From Flavobacterium sp. (GTDB lineage: Bacteria > Bacteroidota > Bacteroidia > Flavobacteriales > Flavobacteriaceae), in contig NZ_JAIXYH010000100.1 in assembly GCF_027490375.1 (NCBI RefSeq), positions 1-44,282 of the forward strand: a stretch of 44,282 nucleotides of DNA, given 5' to 3'. The first letter of the stretch is position 1, and the number at the start of each line of letters is the position of its first letter. The notes under the pieces are model-generated. The model searched no databases, was not told the origin of the DNA, and saw only the letters and a list, made by a program, of their open reading frames with translations. Below are positions 16,249 through 24,122 of this stretch, piece after piece. The translations under genes were made by a program, and so were the position numbers.

Positions 16249-18341
16249 TTTCTGTATTCTTGGGCCTTTCGTTCGCCTCGCTTGCGCAGAACAGAAGCGA
16301 ATATCAATATCCTAACACACGCAGAGGATCGGAATCGGACGTGTATTTTGATTTAAAAGTCGATGATCCCTATCGATGGCTTGAAGACGATCGTTCGGCC
16401 GAAACCGCAGCTTGGGTAATCGCGCAAAACAAAACTACTGCCAAATATCTGGAGCGTGTTTCCTTTAGAGACGAAATCAGAAACGCGCTGGAAAAGAAAA
16501 TGAACTACGAGAAAGTTTCGGCTCCTTTCGTTCGTGGAAACTACACCTACTATTATAAAAACAACGGATTGCAAAATCAATCGGTACTTTTTCAAATCGA
16601 CAAAAACGGAAATGAAAAAGTTTTCCTCGATCCAAATACTTTCGCAAAAGACGGAACCACGTCCCTCGGAGATGTGTCTTTTTCTCCAGAAGGAAGCCTA
16701 GTAGCCTATTCTATTTCTGAAGGCGGCAGCGATTGGCGAAAAATCCGCGTTATAGATGTAGAAACAAGAAAACCAATTGGTAATGAATTAATAGACGTTA
16801 AATTTAGCGGCGTTTCTTGGTATAAAAACGAAGGCTTTTACTATTCGAGTTACGATAAACCAAAAGGAAGCGAACTTTCTGCAAAAACCGATCAACACAA
16901 GCTCTATTACCACAAACTAAAAGAACCTCAAAGTAAAGATAAATTGATTTTTGGCGAAGAAATCAAACGCCGATATGTAGGTGGTTATGTAACTGAAGAT
17001 CAGCGTTATTTGTTTATTTCAGCGGCAAACTCTACTTCTGGAAATGAGTTGTATTTTATTGATATAAACAGCAAAGAGCGTACTATTGTTTCCCTTCAAT
17101 CTGGCTTCGATTACGACCTCGATGTATTGGACACGGAAGGAAACTTTGCTATTGCCAGTACAAACAAAGATGCACCAACGGTTCGAGTAGTTCGAATCGA
17201 TTTACAAAATCCAACGAAACCATGGAAAACAATTATCGAAGCAACCGAGAACGTACTGTCAGCATCAACCGGCGGAGGTTTTATTTTTGCGTCGTACCTA
17301 AAAGATGCCAATACCGCAGTCTTTAAATACGATTATTCGGGCAACTATATTGCAAACATAAAACTGCCTGGTTTAGGAACAGCGTCGGGGTTTTCTGCAA
17401 AAAAGAAAGAAACAACTTTGTATTATTCGTTCACAAATTACATTACACCGGGTGCAATTTATCAACTCGACATTAAAGAAGGAACATCACAGCTTTTTAA
17501 AGCTCCAAAAGTTGACTTCAATCCTGATAAATATGTTTCTGAACAAGTTTTCTATTTAGGCAAGGACGGAGAAAAAATTCCAATGACCATAACTTACCGC
17601 AAAGGATTAGTTAAAGACGGAAGCAATCCAACGATTTTATATGGTTACGGTGGTTTTAATATTAGCCTAACACCGCAATTTTCGCCAACCGTTGCTGTAT
17701 GGCTCGAAATGGGAGGCATTTACGCAGTAGCCAATATTCGTGGCGGCGGCGAGTACGGTAAAAGATGGCACGACGGTGGCCGACAGTTCAAGAAACAAAA
17801 CGTATTCGACGATTTTATTGCCGCAGCCGAGTACCTATCTAAAGAAAAATATACTTCCCCACAGCGATTGGCCTTGCGTGGTGGTTCTAACGGCGGATTA
17901 CTCGTGGGTGCAGTAATGACACAGCGCCCAGATGTTGCCAAAGTCGCTATTCCAGCAGTTGGCGTACTCGACATGTTGCGTTATCACACCTTCACAGCGG
18001 GCGCCGGATGGGCGTACGATTACGGTACTGTTGCCGATAGCAAAGAAATGGCGTCCTATCTTTTCAAGTATTCGCCTGTACACAACGTACGTGCTGGCGT
18101 GCAATATCCTGCAACTATGATTCTAACCGGCGATCACGACGATCGCGTTGTGCCTGCACATAGTTTTAAATTTGCAGCCGAGTTGCAATCAAAGCAATCA
18201 GGGCAAAATCCAACCTTAATTCGTATTGCAACAAACGCAGGTCACGGAGCAGGAACACCACTTGCCAAAGTAATCGACGAAACAACCGATGTCTACGCAT
18301 TTATTTTGTACAATTTTGGCTATCGCGGTATGCCACAGTAG
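16233..18341 (+). CDS. Secreted prolyl oligopeptidase (S9A)
   Basis: A 702-residue serine peptidase that cuts short peptides after proline. A signal peptide (about 1-18, ending ASLA) predicts periplasmic location. Residues about 25-420 form the beta-propeller, beginning with the DPYRWLEDD motif that marks the family. The alpha/beta-hydrolase domain has catalytic Ser552 in GGSNGG, the Asp in GDHDDRVVP and the His in NAGHGAG. All three catalytic residues are present and the length is normal. It is followed by a strong bidirectional terminator. The start codon lies in a hairpin (16211-16248), which may limit expression. Confidence 0.95.
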   Translation: MKLVAISVFLGLSFASLAQNRSEYQYPNTRRGSESDVYFDLKVDDPYRWLEDDRSAETAAWVIAQNKTTAKYLERVSFRDEIRNALEKKMNYEKVSAPFVRGNYTYYYKNNGLQNQSVLFQIDKNGNEKVFLDPNTFAKDGTTSLGDVSFSPEGSLVAYSISEGGSDWRKIRVIDVETRKPIGNELIDVKFSGVSWYKNEGFYYSSYDKPKGSELSAKTDQHKLYYHKLKEPQSKDKLIFGEEIKRRYVGGYVTEDQRYLFISAANSTSGNELYFIDINSKERTIVSLQSGFDYDLDVLDTEGNFAIASTNKDAPTVRVVRIDLQNPTKPWKTIIEATENVLSASTGGGFIFASYLKDANTAVFKYDYSGNYIANIKLPGLGTASGFSAKKKETTLYYSFTNYITPGAIYQLDIKEGTSQLFKAPKVDFNPDKYVSEQVFYLGKDGEKIPMTITYRKGLVKDGSNPTILYGYGGFNISLTPQFSPTVAVWLEMGGIYAVANIRGGGEYGKRWHDGGRQFKKQNVFDDFIAAAEYLSKEKYTSPQRLALRGGSNGGLLVGAVMTQRPDVAKVAIPAVGVLDMLRYHTFTAGAGWAYDYGTVADSKEMASYLFKYSPVHNVRAGVQYPATMILTGDHDDRVVPAHSFKFAAELQSKQSGQNPTLIRIATNAGHGAGTPLAKVIDETTDVYAFILYNFGYRGMPQ

Positions 18342-18365
18342 GGAAATAGAAAGAACACGAATAAC

Positions 18366-18393
18366 AAAACGCTACTCGATTGAGTAGCGTTTT
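18366..18393. terminator. Bidirectional terminator between prolyl oligopeptidase and yhhQ
   Basis: A perfect 12-bp stem, AAAACGCTACTC (18366-18377) with GAGTAGCGTTTT (18382-18393), has a GATT tetraloop followed by T's. It directly abuts the stop codon of the convergent transporter gene and serves both strands. Confidence 0.9.
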
Positions 18394-19059
18394 TTATTGC
18401 GAAAGCCGCACCGGATCGTTCTTCAAATAATTACTTATCGCGTAGTGTCCGAGGTAAATCAGTGGTGTTAGCAAAATGGCCAACGAAAGTTTAAAGGTAT
18501 AGCCTGTAAGCGCTGAGCTTATAAACGTATCAAAGTCGATTTTCCCAGGCAAGTAAAACGCGATTCCTAAAACTACAAACGAATCAATTAATTGGGAAAT
18601 GACCGTCGAACCCGTACTGCGCAACCAAATTTTCGATCCGCCGGTTTTCGATTTTACGAAATTGAAAATCGTTACGTCTATGAGTTGCGACAATAAAAAT
18701 GCAGCAATACTTCCCACAATAATCCACATACTTTGGCCAAATACCGCGGTAAAAGCCTCATCCGAAACCGGCGAAATTCCTTTGGCGGCCGGCACGCTGA
18801 TGGCAACAAACAACAAGATAAAGGCATAAACAATTAAACCCGCCGTGATAAACGATAGCTTTTGAACACCTTGCTTGCCAAAATACTCATTGATTAAATC
18901 AGTAGTTAAAAAAACAATCGGCCAAGGAATAATTCCAATACTCATAACAAACGGCCCGATTTCAATAAGCTTCCCGCCAATCAATTCGGCCACAACGGCA
19001 TTAGTTATGAAAATTCCGCACAGTATTACAAAAACTAAATCCTTTCTGGTTTTAAACAT
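18394..19059 (-). CDS. yhhQ: Queuosine precursor transporter
   Basis: A 221-residue inner-membrane protein with about six hydrophobic segments. The pattern AELIGGKLIEIG near residue 24, the PIVFLTTDLINEYFG motif near 47 and a late SQLIDSFVVLG helix are hallmarks of the YhhQ/QPTR family, which imports queuine precursors (preQ0/preQ1) for tRNA queuosine modification. queD, a preQ0 synthesis gene, occurs about 24 kb away, so the organism appears able to both make and salvage precursors. It is convergent with the prolyl oligopeptidase gene. I looked for a preQ1 riboswitch in its leader and could not support one. Confidence 0.9.
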   Translation of the reverse strand: MFKTRKDLVFVILCGIFITNAVVAELIGGKLIEIGPFVMSIGIIPWPIVFLTTDLINEYFGKQGVQKLSFITAGLIVYAFILLFVAISVPAAKGISPVSDEAFTAVFGQSMWIIVGSIAAFLLSQLIDVTIFNFVKSKTGGSKIWLRSTGSTVISQLIDSFVVLGIAFYLPGKIDFDTFISSALTGYTFKLSLAILLTPLIYLGHYAISNYLKNDPVRLSQ

Positions 19060-19376
19060 AAATGGGCTTTGTGTAAAGATATAATTAATTTAACAACCCT
19101 CCTTTTACGCAAGAAGGTTAGAGGTAAAGTCCTGTCAATCAGCGATAAATTAAAAAATCGAATACCTGTAAAAATCTAGCAACAAAGATTTTAAATCGAA
19201 TTAAAGCGCGTTTTTTAAAAGATCAAAACCTCCTTAAATCCTATTTTTTTCGCCTTTAAAAAAACGAGAATGCGAATTTACATCTCTTCTGCTTAAACCA
19301 TTCTAAAACAATTGTTATATCCTTACGAAATCGAGATAGTTTAGCTAAATTTGCAGCCGAATTATAATTCACTTCT
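19060..19376. promoter_or_regulatory. Divergent intergenic region with gcdH -7 box
   Basis: A 317-base AT-rich gap between divergent yhhQ and gcdH. A TAAATTTG box at 19346-19353 lies 23 bases upstream of gcdH and fits the flavobacterial -7 consensus. On the minus side, TATCTTTA at about 19076-19083 is a one-mismatch candidate for yhhQ. An imperfect hairpin (CCTTTTacgcAAGAAGG) lies at about 19101-19117. No ORF, tRNA or recognised riboswitch is seen. Confidence 0.5.
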
Positions 19377-20555
19377 ATGAAACCAGATTTATTCCAAGCA
19401 CCGGATTATTATTTGTTAGATGATTTATTGACCGAAGAACACAAACTCGTGCGCGATGCCGCTCGTGCTTGGGTTAAACGCGAAGTTTCGCCCATCATCG
19501 AAGATTATGCACAAAGAGCCGAATTCCCAAAGCAAATCATTAAAGGTCTTGCCGAAATCGGCGGCTTCGGTCCGTATATCCCAGAAGAATATGGCGGCGC
19601 TGGTTTGGATCAGATTTCATACGGACTCATCATGCAGGAAATCGAACGCGGCGATTCAGGCGTACGTTCTACCTCTTCCGTGCAATCGTCGCTCGTCATG
19701 TATCCGATCTGGAAGTACGGAAACGAAGAACAACGCCAAAAATACCTTCCAAAATTAGCTAGTGGCGAAATGATGGGCTGTTTCGGATTAACCGAACCCG
19801 ATTTTGGTTCGAATCCAGGCGGTATGGTCACCAATTTCAAAGATATGGGCGATCATTACCTGCTAAACGGCGCAAAACTATGGATCTCTAACGCTCCGTT
19901 TGCCGACATCGCTGTTGTTTGGGCTAAAAACGAAGAAGGTCGTATTCACGGCTTAATCGTAGAGCGCGGTATGGAAGGCTTCTCAACGCCAGAAACACAC
20001 AACAAATGGTCGTTACGAGCTTCGGCTACGGGCGAGCTCATTTTTGCAGATGTAAAAGTTCCAAAAGAGAATTTATTGCCAAATAAAAGTGGCTTGGGCG
20101 CACCACTAGGATGTCTCGACTCAGCGCGCTACGGAATTGCTTGGGGTGCTATCGGCGCCGCTATGGATTGCTACGACACGGCCTTACGTTATGCTAAAGA
20201 ACGTGTTCAGTTCGACAAACCTATCGCGGCCACGCAATTGCAACAAAAGAAATTAGCCGAAATGATTACCGAAATCACCAAAGCGCAGTTGTTAACGTGG
20301 CGTTTAGGCGTATTGCGTAACGAAGGGCGCGCTACAACAGCTCAAATTTCGATGGCAAAACGCAACAACGTCGAAATGGCGTTAAACATCGCTCGCGAAG
20401 CACGTCAAATCCTTGGCGGAATGGGAATCACCGGCGAATACAGCATCATGCGCCATATGATGAACCTCGAATCTGTGGTAACTTACGAAGGTACGCACGA
20501 CATTCATTTGCTCATCACCGGAATGGACATCACAGGCCACTCGGCTTTCAAATAA
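19377..20555 (+). CDS. gcdH: Glutaryl-CoA dehydrogenase (acyl-CoA dehydrogenase family)
   Basis: A 392-residue FAD enzyme that oxidises and decarboxylates glutaryl-CoA to crotonyl-CoA in lysine and tryptophan breakdown. The segment RSTSSVQSSLVMYPI, with the Arg that binds the distal carboxylate of glutaryl-CoA, distinguishes it from ordinary acyl-CoA dehydrogenases. The catalytic base is Glu371 in TYEGTHDIH. The FAD-binding FGLTEPDFGSNP and the RQILGGMGITGEYS motifs are present. It is monocistronic, with a -7 box 23 bases upstream and an intrinsic terminator downstream. It could serve catabolism connected with the kynurenine gene at 6746, though no linking genes are visible. Confidence 0.9.
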   Translation: MKPDLFQAPDYYLLDDLLTEEHKLVRDAARAWVKREVSPIIEDYAQRAEFPKQIIKGLAEIGGFGPYIPEEYGGAGLDQISYGLIMQEIERGDSGVRSTSSVQSSLVMYPIWKYGNEEQRQKYLPKLASGEMMGCFGLTEPDFGSNPGGMVTNFKDMGDHYLLNGAKLWISNAPFADIAVVWAKNEEGRIHGLIVERGMEGFSTPETHNKWSLRASATGELIFADVKVPKENLLPNKSGLGAPLGCLDSARYGIAWGAIGAAMDCYDTALRYAKERVQFDKPIAATQLQQKKLAEMITEITKAQLLTWRLGVLRNEGRATTAQISMAKRNNVEMALNIAREARQILGGMGITGEYSIMRHMMNLESVVTYEGTHDIHLLITGMDITGHSAFK

Positions 20556-20578
20556 TAGAAATTCAAATTTCAAGTAAG

Positions 20579-20607
20579 AACGCGCTTTTTATAGGCGCGT
20601 TTTTTTA
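20579..20607 (+). terminator. Intrinsic terminator after gcdH
   Basis: AACGCGC (20579-20585) pairs with GCGCGTT (20595-20601) around a 9-base loop and runs into seven T's. It is located 24 bases after the gcdH stop codon. Confidence 0.85.
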
Positions 20608-20620
20608 TGGTTGTCGGTTT

Positions 20621-20787
20621 TATTTGGGCGTATCGGCGGGTAATTTTTCGCAACAAACGAAACGTCCTTACGCCCGCCGCCGCGCTTTCCGTTCCAAAAA
20701 AAGGCGGCGCCTGCCTATTTTTCAATATTTAAAAATCGGCTTCTTTCAGTCGCCCATTTTTAAAAACAAAATTGGGCAGGCGCCGCA
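20621..20787 (+). repeat. GC-rich structured intergenic element A
   Basis: Begins with TATTTGGGCG, identical to the start of element D (43415). It has nested inverted repeats: GGGCGTA (20626-20632) with TACGCCC (20669-20675); CGGCGGG (20634-20640) with CCCGCCG (20673-20679); and a perfect 12-base pair, GCGGCGCCTGCC (20704-20715) with GGCAGGCGCCGC (20775-20786). A GCGCTTTCCG core lies at about 20682-20691. It is non-coding and occupies the convergent gap between gcdH and the ferredoxin gene. It belongs to the same family as elements B, C and D by head motif, core and context; function unknown. Confidence 0.65.
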
Positions 20788-20833
20788 TTTTGTTTTCACT
20801 ACAATCGCTTACGCAGAAAATATGTTTAAACAA

Positions 20834-21166
20834 TCATTCTTCGGGCGCAAGTGCAACAGCCAAACCTTCAATCTCGGGCGTAATATGAATTTGGCAACCT
20901 AAACGGCTGTTGTCTTTTACAAAATTCGCTTCGCTGAGCATCGCTTCTTCTTCATCCGACTTTTCGGGAAGTGCAACATCGTTTAGTACATAACATTGAC
21001 ACGAAGCGCACATGGCCATACCGCCGCAAATACCAATAGTTCCTTCGGGAGCTAATTCGTACGCACGAACTACTTCCATCAAATTCATATTCATATCGGT
21101 CGGAACAGCAAGCGTGTGCGTAACGCCCTCGCGATCGGTAATGTGTAAGGTAATTTCGTTTTCCAT
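20834..21166 (-). CDS. fdx: 2Fe-2S ferredoxin (adrenodoxin type)
   Basis: A 110-residue electron carrier. The cluster ligands are Cys47, Cys53, Cys56 and Cys91 (C-x5-C-x2-C ... LGCQI), the spacing of adrenodoxin/Isc-type ferredoxins; Cys58 is an extra cysteine. It follows the ferredoxin-NADP reductase gene after 12 bases on the same strand, so the reductase is its likely electron donor. With nfuA and apbC upstream, the context points to supplying electrons for iron-sulphur cluster assembly or for a monooxygenase-type acceptor elsewhere. Confidence 0.92.
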   Translation of the reverse strand: MENEITLHITDREGVTHTLAVPTDMNMNLMEVVRAYELAPEGTIGICGGMAMCASCQCYVLNDVALPEKSDEEEAMLSEANFVKDNSRLGCQIHITPEIEGLAVALAPEE

Positions 21167-21178
21167 GCTCGTTCGAAT

Positions 21179-22231
21179 TTAGTCGATGGCTTTTACAACA
21201 GCTTTTTCCGCTTCTTTTCGGCTGCCGTCAAAGCCGTCGATTCCTGAAACGGTCGTGTATTTCATTACGTATTTCTTCCCCGGATTGAGTATTTGATACA
21301 CACTTTGACACATTAACGTAGCTTCATGAAAACCGCACAAAATCAGTTTCAATTTGCCCGGATAGGTGTTTACATCGCCAATAGCATAAATACCTTTGAT
21401 GTTGGTTTGGTAGTCGAGTGCATTGTTCACTTTTATCGCGTTCTTTTCAATTTCCAACCCCCAATTTGCTATGGGTCCGAGTTTGGGAGTGAGTCCAAAC
21501 AACGGAATGAGGTAGTCACAAACAATGTTGCGTTTACTTCCGTTTTCGTCTATGGTAATCGATTCTAAGGCATCCGAACCCTGTAATTGCGCAACTTCGG
21601 CTGGCGTTATGAGTTTAATTTTACCTAAGTTTTTTAACTCTTGAACTTTCTCTACACTGTCGAGTGCACCGCGAAATTCGTTACGTCGGTGAATAAGCGT
21701 TACTTCTTCGGCAACGTTTGCAAGAAAGATACTCCAATCCAAGGCCGAATCGCCACCTCCGGCAATAACTACTTTTTTATCGCGAAATTTCTCTGGATTT
21801 TTCACGAAGTATTCGACACCTTTATTTTCGTAAAATTCGAGGTTTTCGAGTACGGGTTTGCGCGGTTCGAAACTACCCAAACCGCCAGCAATAGCAATGG
21901 CCTTGGCGTGGTGTTGGGTTCCGGCATCGGTGGTAACGATAAACGATCCGTCTTCCAACTTTTCGATGTGTTCGGCTTTTTCGCCTAGGGTAAAACCAGG
22001 TTGAAATTGCTTGATTTGCTCCATGAGGTTGGTCACCAAATCGCCCGCCAATACTTCGGGATAACCCGGAATATCGAAGATGGGTTTTTTGGGATACAAC
22101 TCCGAAAGCTGCCCGCCAATCTGCGGCAAGGCATCGATGAGGTGGCATTTTATTTTAAGCAAACCGGCTTCGAACACGGCGAATAAACCTGTGGGGCCGG
22201 CTCCGATGATAAGCAAATCCGTTTGAATCAT
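21179..22231 (-). CDS. Ferredoxin-NADP reductase (thioredoxin-reductase-like type)
   Basis: A 350-residue flavoprotein that moves electrons between NADPH and ferredoxin. The FAD-binding motif IIGAGPTG is at 8-15 and the NADPH-binding motif AGGGDSALDW follows the central region. The active-site CxxC of true thioredoxin reductases is absent, and the C-terminal IYAIGDVNTYPGK segment is typical of this FNR class. It is 12 bases upstream of the ferredoxin gene and probably co-transcribed with it. A 184-base gap containing repeat element B separates it from nfuA; I see no good -7 box in that gap, so it may depend on read-through from apbC-nfuA. Confidence 0.92.
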   Translation of the reverse strand: MIQTDLLIIGAGPTGLFAVFEAGLLKIKCHLIDALPQIGGQLSELYPKKPIFDIPGYPEVLAGDLVTNLMEQIKQFQPGFTLGEKAEHIEKLEDGSFIVTTDAGTQHHAKAIAIAGGLGSFEPRKPVLENLEFYENKGVEYFVKNPEKFRDKKVVIAGGGDSALDWSIFLANVAEEVTLIHRRNEFRGALDSVEKVQELKNLGKIKLITPAEVAQLQGSDALESITIDENGSKRNIVCDYLIPLFGLTPKLGPIANWGLEIEKNAIKVNNALDYQTNIKGIYAIGDVNTYPGKLKLILCGFHEATLMCQSVYQILNPGKKYVMKYTTVSGIDGFDGSRKEAEKAVVKAID

Positions 22232-22267
22232 TTTTCTTTTAAGCTACGTTATTTGGTTACGTATTTC

Positions 22268-22415
22268 GGTAACGTATTTGGGTGAGGGATTACCTTCGGT
22301 CAGTTCGGCTGAAGCCTCGGGTGAAGCGTAAATCCTGCTACGACGCAAGAAGTAGCAGATTGCAGCGGAAAGCCCGACCGCCCGGAGGTACGGAGGGTGG
22401 GCACCCCCAAAAAAA
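22268..22415 (-). repeat. GC-rich structured intergenic element B
   Basis: Read on the minus strand, it starts with seven T's and five G's immediately after the nfuA stop codon. It then has CGGGCTTTCCGCTGC (within 22362-22377) and a perfect hairpin, CTGCTAC/GTAGCAG (22335-22341 with 22352-22358). The core matches element D (43512-43531) at 17 of 20 positions. It is non-coding, lies within a co-directional iron-sulphur gene group, and is of unknown function. Confidence 0.65.
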
Positions 22416-22670
22416 TCAAGCACTAATATTAACAACCGTTTCAATCTGCGGCGCCCACTTTTTAATTGTGGTTTCCACACCAGCTTTCAGTGTCATTTGG
22501 TTTACACTGCAATGCGTGCAAGCCCCTTCGAGCTTTACGGTTACGTGCTTGTCATCGTCAATGGAGATGAGTTTTATGTCGCCACCGTCGGAATTCAAAA
22601 AAGGTCTGATTTCCGCGAGTGCGCTTTCCACGCTGTTTTTAAGTTCTTCTGAGTTTTGTATAGCTGTCAT
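22416..22670 (-). CDS. nfuA: NifU C-terminal-domain (Nfu-type) iron-sulphur carrier
   Basis: An 84-residue protein consisting of just the NifU C-terminal domain. It carries and transfers iron-sulphur clusters to target enzymes. The cluster-binding CxxC is Cys51/Cys54 in the motif EGACTHCSVNQMTLK, and the N-terminal FLNSDGGDI motif is also typical. It lacks the A-type domain of E. coli NfuA, so the symbol is used loosely. It begins 11 bases after apbC on the same strand, and the two are probably co-transcribed and co-operate. Confidence 0.9.
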   Translation of the reverse strand: MTAIQNSEELKNSVESALAEIRPFLNSDGGDIKLISIDDDKHVTVKLEGACTHCSVNQMTLKAGVETTIKKWAPQIETVVNISA

Positions 22671-22681
22671 GTTTGTGTTCT

Positions 22682-23824
22682 TTAAGAAGTTTTCTTAACC
22701 GCCGAGCAGCCTGCCATCGTTGTGATTTTAACGGCTTCAGTGGGTGGTAAATTTTCGTTTCTAAGAACGGTTTCTTCAACTACATTCTTAGTAATTTCTT
22801 CGTAAATGTACTCGACATGCGAGTCGGTTTGCAAAGCTGCGGGGCGACCGTAATCGCCGGCTTCGCGAATGCTTTGAATCAACGGTACTTCTCCGAGGAA
22901 ACGCACGTCGAGATCGGCGGCTAAATTGCGCGCACCATCTTGTCCAAAGATATAGTATTTATTTTCAGGCAGTTCTGCTGGCGTAAAGTATGCCATGTTC
23001 TCAATAATTCCAAGAACGGGTACTTTAATGGCATCCGACAGGAACATGGAAACACCTTTTTTGGCATCGGCAAGCGCCACGGCCTGTGGTGTACTTACGA
23101 CCACGGCACCTGTGATTGGCAGCGCTTGTAAAATGGAAAGGTGAATATCGCCGGTTCCCGGAGGCAAATCGATTAATAAGAAATCGAGTTCGCCCCAATT
23201 GGCATCAAAAATCATTTGGTTTAAGGCTTTGGAAGCCATTGGTCCGCGCCAAATAACGGCTTGCGAGGGCGAGGTAAAGAAACCAATCGACAATAATTTT
23301 ACGCCGTAGGCTTCAATGGGTTTCATTTTCGAACGTCCATCTACGTCTATCGAAATAGGTTTTTCATGTTCAACATCGAACATAATGGGCATGGATGGTC
23401 CGTAAATGTCGGCGTCAAGAACTCCAACACGGAATCCCATCTTTGCCAAGGTTACTGCTAAGTTTGCCGTTACGGTCGATTTTCCAACACCACCTTTTCC
23501 GCTGGCAACGGCAACGATGTTTGAAATACCCGGCAACTCGTTTCCTTTTATCGGAGCTTGTGTTGGCTTTTCGGGCTGAACTACTTTGGTATTTACTTTT
23601 ACGATTAGTTCTTCACCAAAGCGTTCGGTAAGAATTTTCTTGATGTCGTCCTCGGCGCGTTTACGGATATGCAGGGCGGGCGAGGCAAGGGTTACATCGA
23701 CAACCACTTCGTTGCCGAAAGTGAGCACGTTAGTTATGGCACCACTTTCTACCATGTTTTTTCCTTCTCCGGCAATGGTGATGGTTTCGAGTACGTTGAG
23801 TATTTCTTTTCTATCTAGTTTCAT
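22682..23824 (-). CDS. apbC: Mrp/ApbC family iron-sulphur cluster carrier ATPase
   Basis: A 380-residue protein. Residues about 1-85 are a MIP18/DUF59-type (FSCA) domain and about 100-360 a P-loop ATPase with the deviant Walker A GKGGVGKS at 109-116. DADIYGPSMP and IDLPPGTGD motifs follow. The family inserts 4Fe-4S clusters into apoproteins, normally bridging a cluster in the dimer through a CxxC after ENMxxF. Here that position reads NMAYFTPAELPENKYYIFG without any Cys, and a single Cys appears near the C-terminus (MAGCSAV). The cluster role is therefore less certain. A -7 box at 23841-23848 with a TTG 21 bases upstream suggests it heads the operon with nfuA. Confidence 0.92.
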   Translation of the reverse strand: MKLDRKEILNVLETITIAGEGKNMVESGAITNVLTFGNEVVVDVTLASPALHIRKRAEDDIKKILTERFGEELIVKVNTKVVQPEKPTQAPIKGNELPGISNIVAVASGKGGVGKSTVTANLAVTLAKMGFRVGVLDADIYGPSMPIMFDVEHEKPISIDVDGRSKMKPIEAYGVKLLSIGFFTSPSQAVIWRGPMASKALNQMIFDANWGELDFLLIDLPPGTGDIHLSILQALPITGAVVVSTPQAVALADAKKGVSMFLSDAIKVPVLGIIENMAYFTPAELPENKYYIFGQDGARNLAADLDVRFLGEVPLIQSIREAGDYGRPAALQTDSHVEYIYEEITKNVVEETVLRNENLPPTEAVKITTMAGCSAVKKTS

Positions 23825-23840
23825 AAAGCGTTGAACCGCA

Positions 23841-23872
23841 CAAAGATACTTGTGCTTAAGGATTTAAACCAA
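23841..23872 (-). promoter_or_regulatory. Promoter of apbC-nfuA
   Basis: On the minus strand, a TTG (23870-23872) is separated by 21 bases from TATCTTTG (23841-23848). This fits the flavobacterial -33/-7 pattern. The -7 box ends 16 bases before the ATG, giving a very short leader. Confidence 0.6.
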
Positions 23873-23876
23873 TTTG

Positions 23877-24122
23877 TTATTGAATTTCGTGGTGCTGCAT
23901 TTTTCGTTGCGCAGCACTTTTTTGTCGATTTTTATAAATGATGTATCCGATGGCTCCGACCAAAATGTAAGGAAATGCCATTAGATATACGATTCCGTCG
24001 TTAACAGCTGCTGCTTTTTCGGCGCCGTCTTCGGTTTCTAATACCGCGCGGCACATAGCGCATTGTGCCTGAGCACTTAGCGTTGACAACAACAAGGCAG
24101 CAAAAAGTAATTTAGCTCGCAT
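23877..24122 (-). CDS. Small CxxC membrane protein of the cytochrome oxidase cluster
   Basis: An 81-residue protein. A signal-like hydrophobic N-terminus (about 3-19) leads to AQCAMCRA, placing a CxxC motif (Cys21, Cys24) just outside the membrane. A second hydrophobic helix (about 46-63, VYLMAFPYILVGAIGYIIY) and a short basic tail follow. It overlaps the DUF420 gene by 11 bases and is the last gene of the oxidase-assembly group. No function is known to me. The CxxC position suggests metal or disulfide chemistry in the periplasm, perhaps copper delivery; this is inference. Confidence 0.75.
   Translation of the reverse strand: MRAKLLFAALLLSTLSAQAQCAMCRAVLETEDGAEKAAAVNDGIVYLMAFPYILVGAIGYIIYKNRQKSAAQRKMQHHEIQ

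Noticed and set aside
19060..19200. preQ1 riboswitch in the yhhQ leader
   Set aside because: A weak hairpin exists, but the conserved preQ1 core sequences could not be identified.
20624..20902. 92-codon frame across element A
   Set aside because: Formed by GC-rich repeats and A-runs; runs into the ferredoxin gene on the other strand and has no protein-like features.
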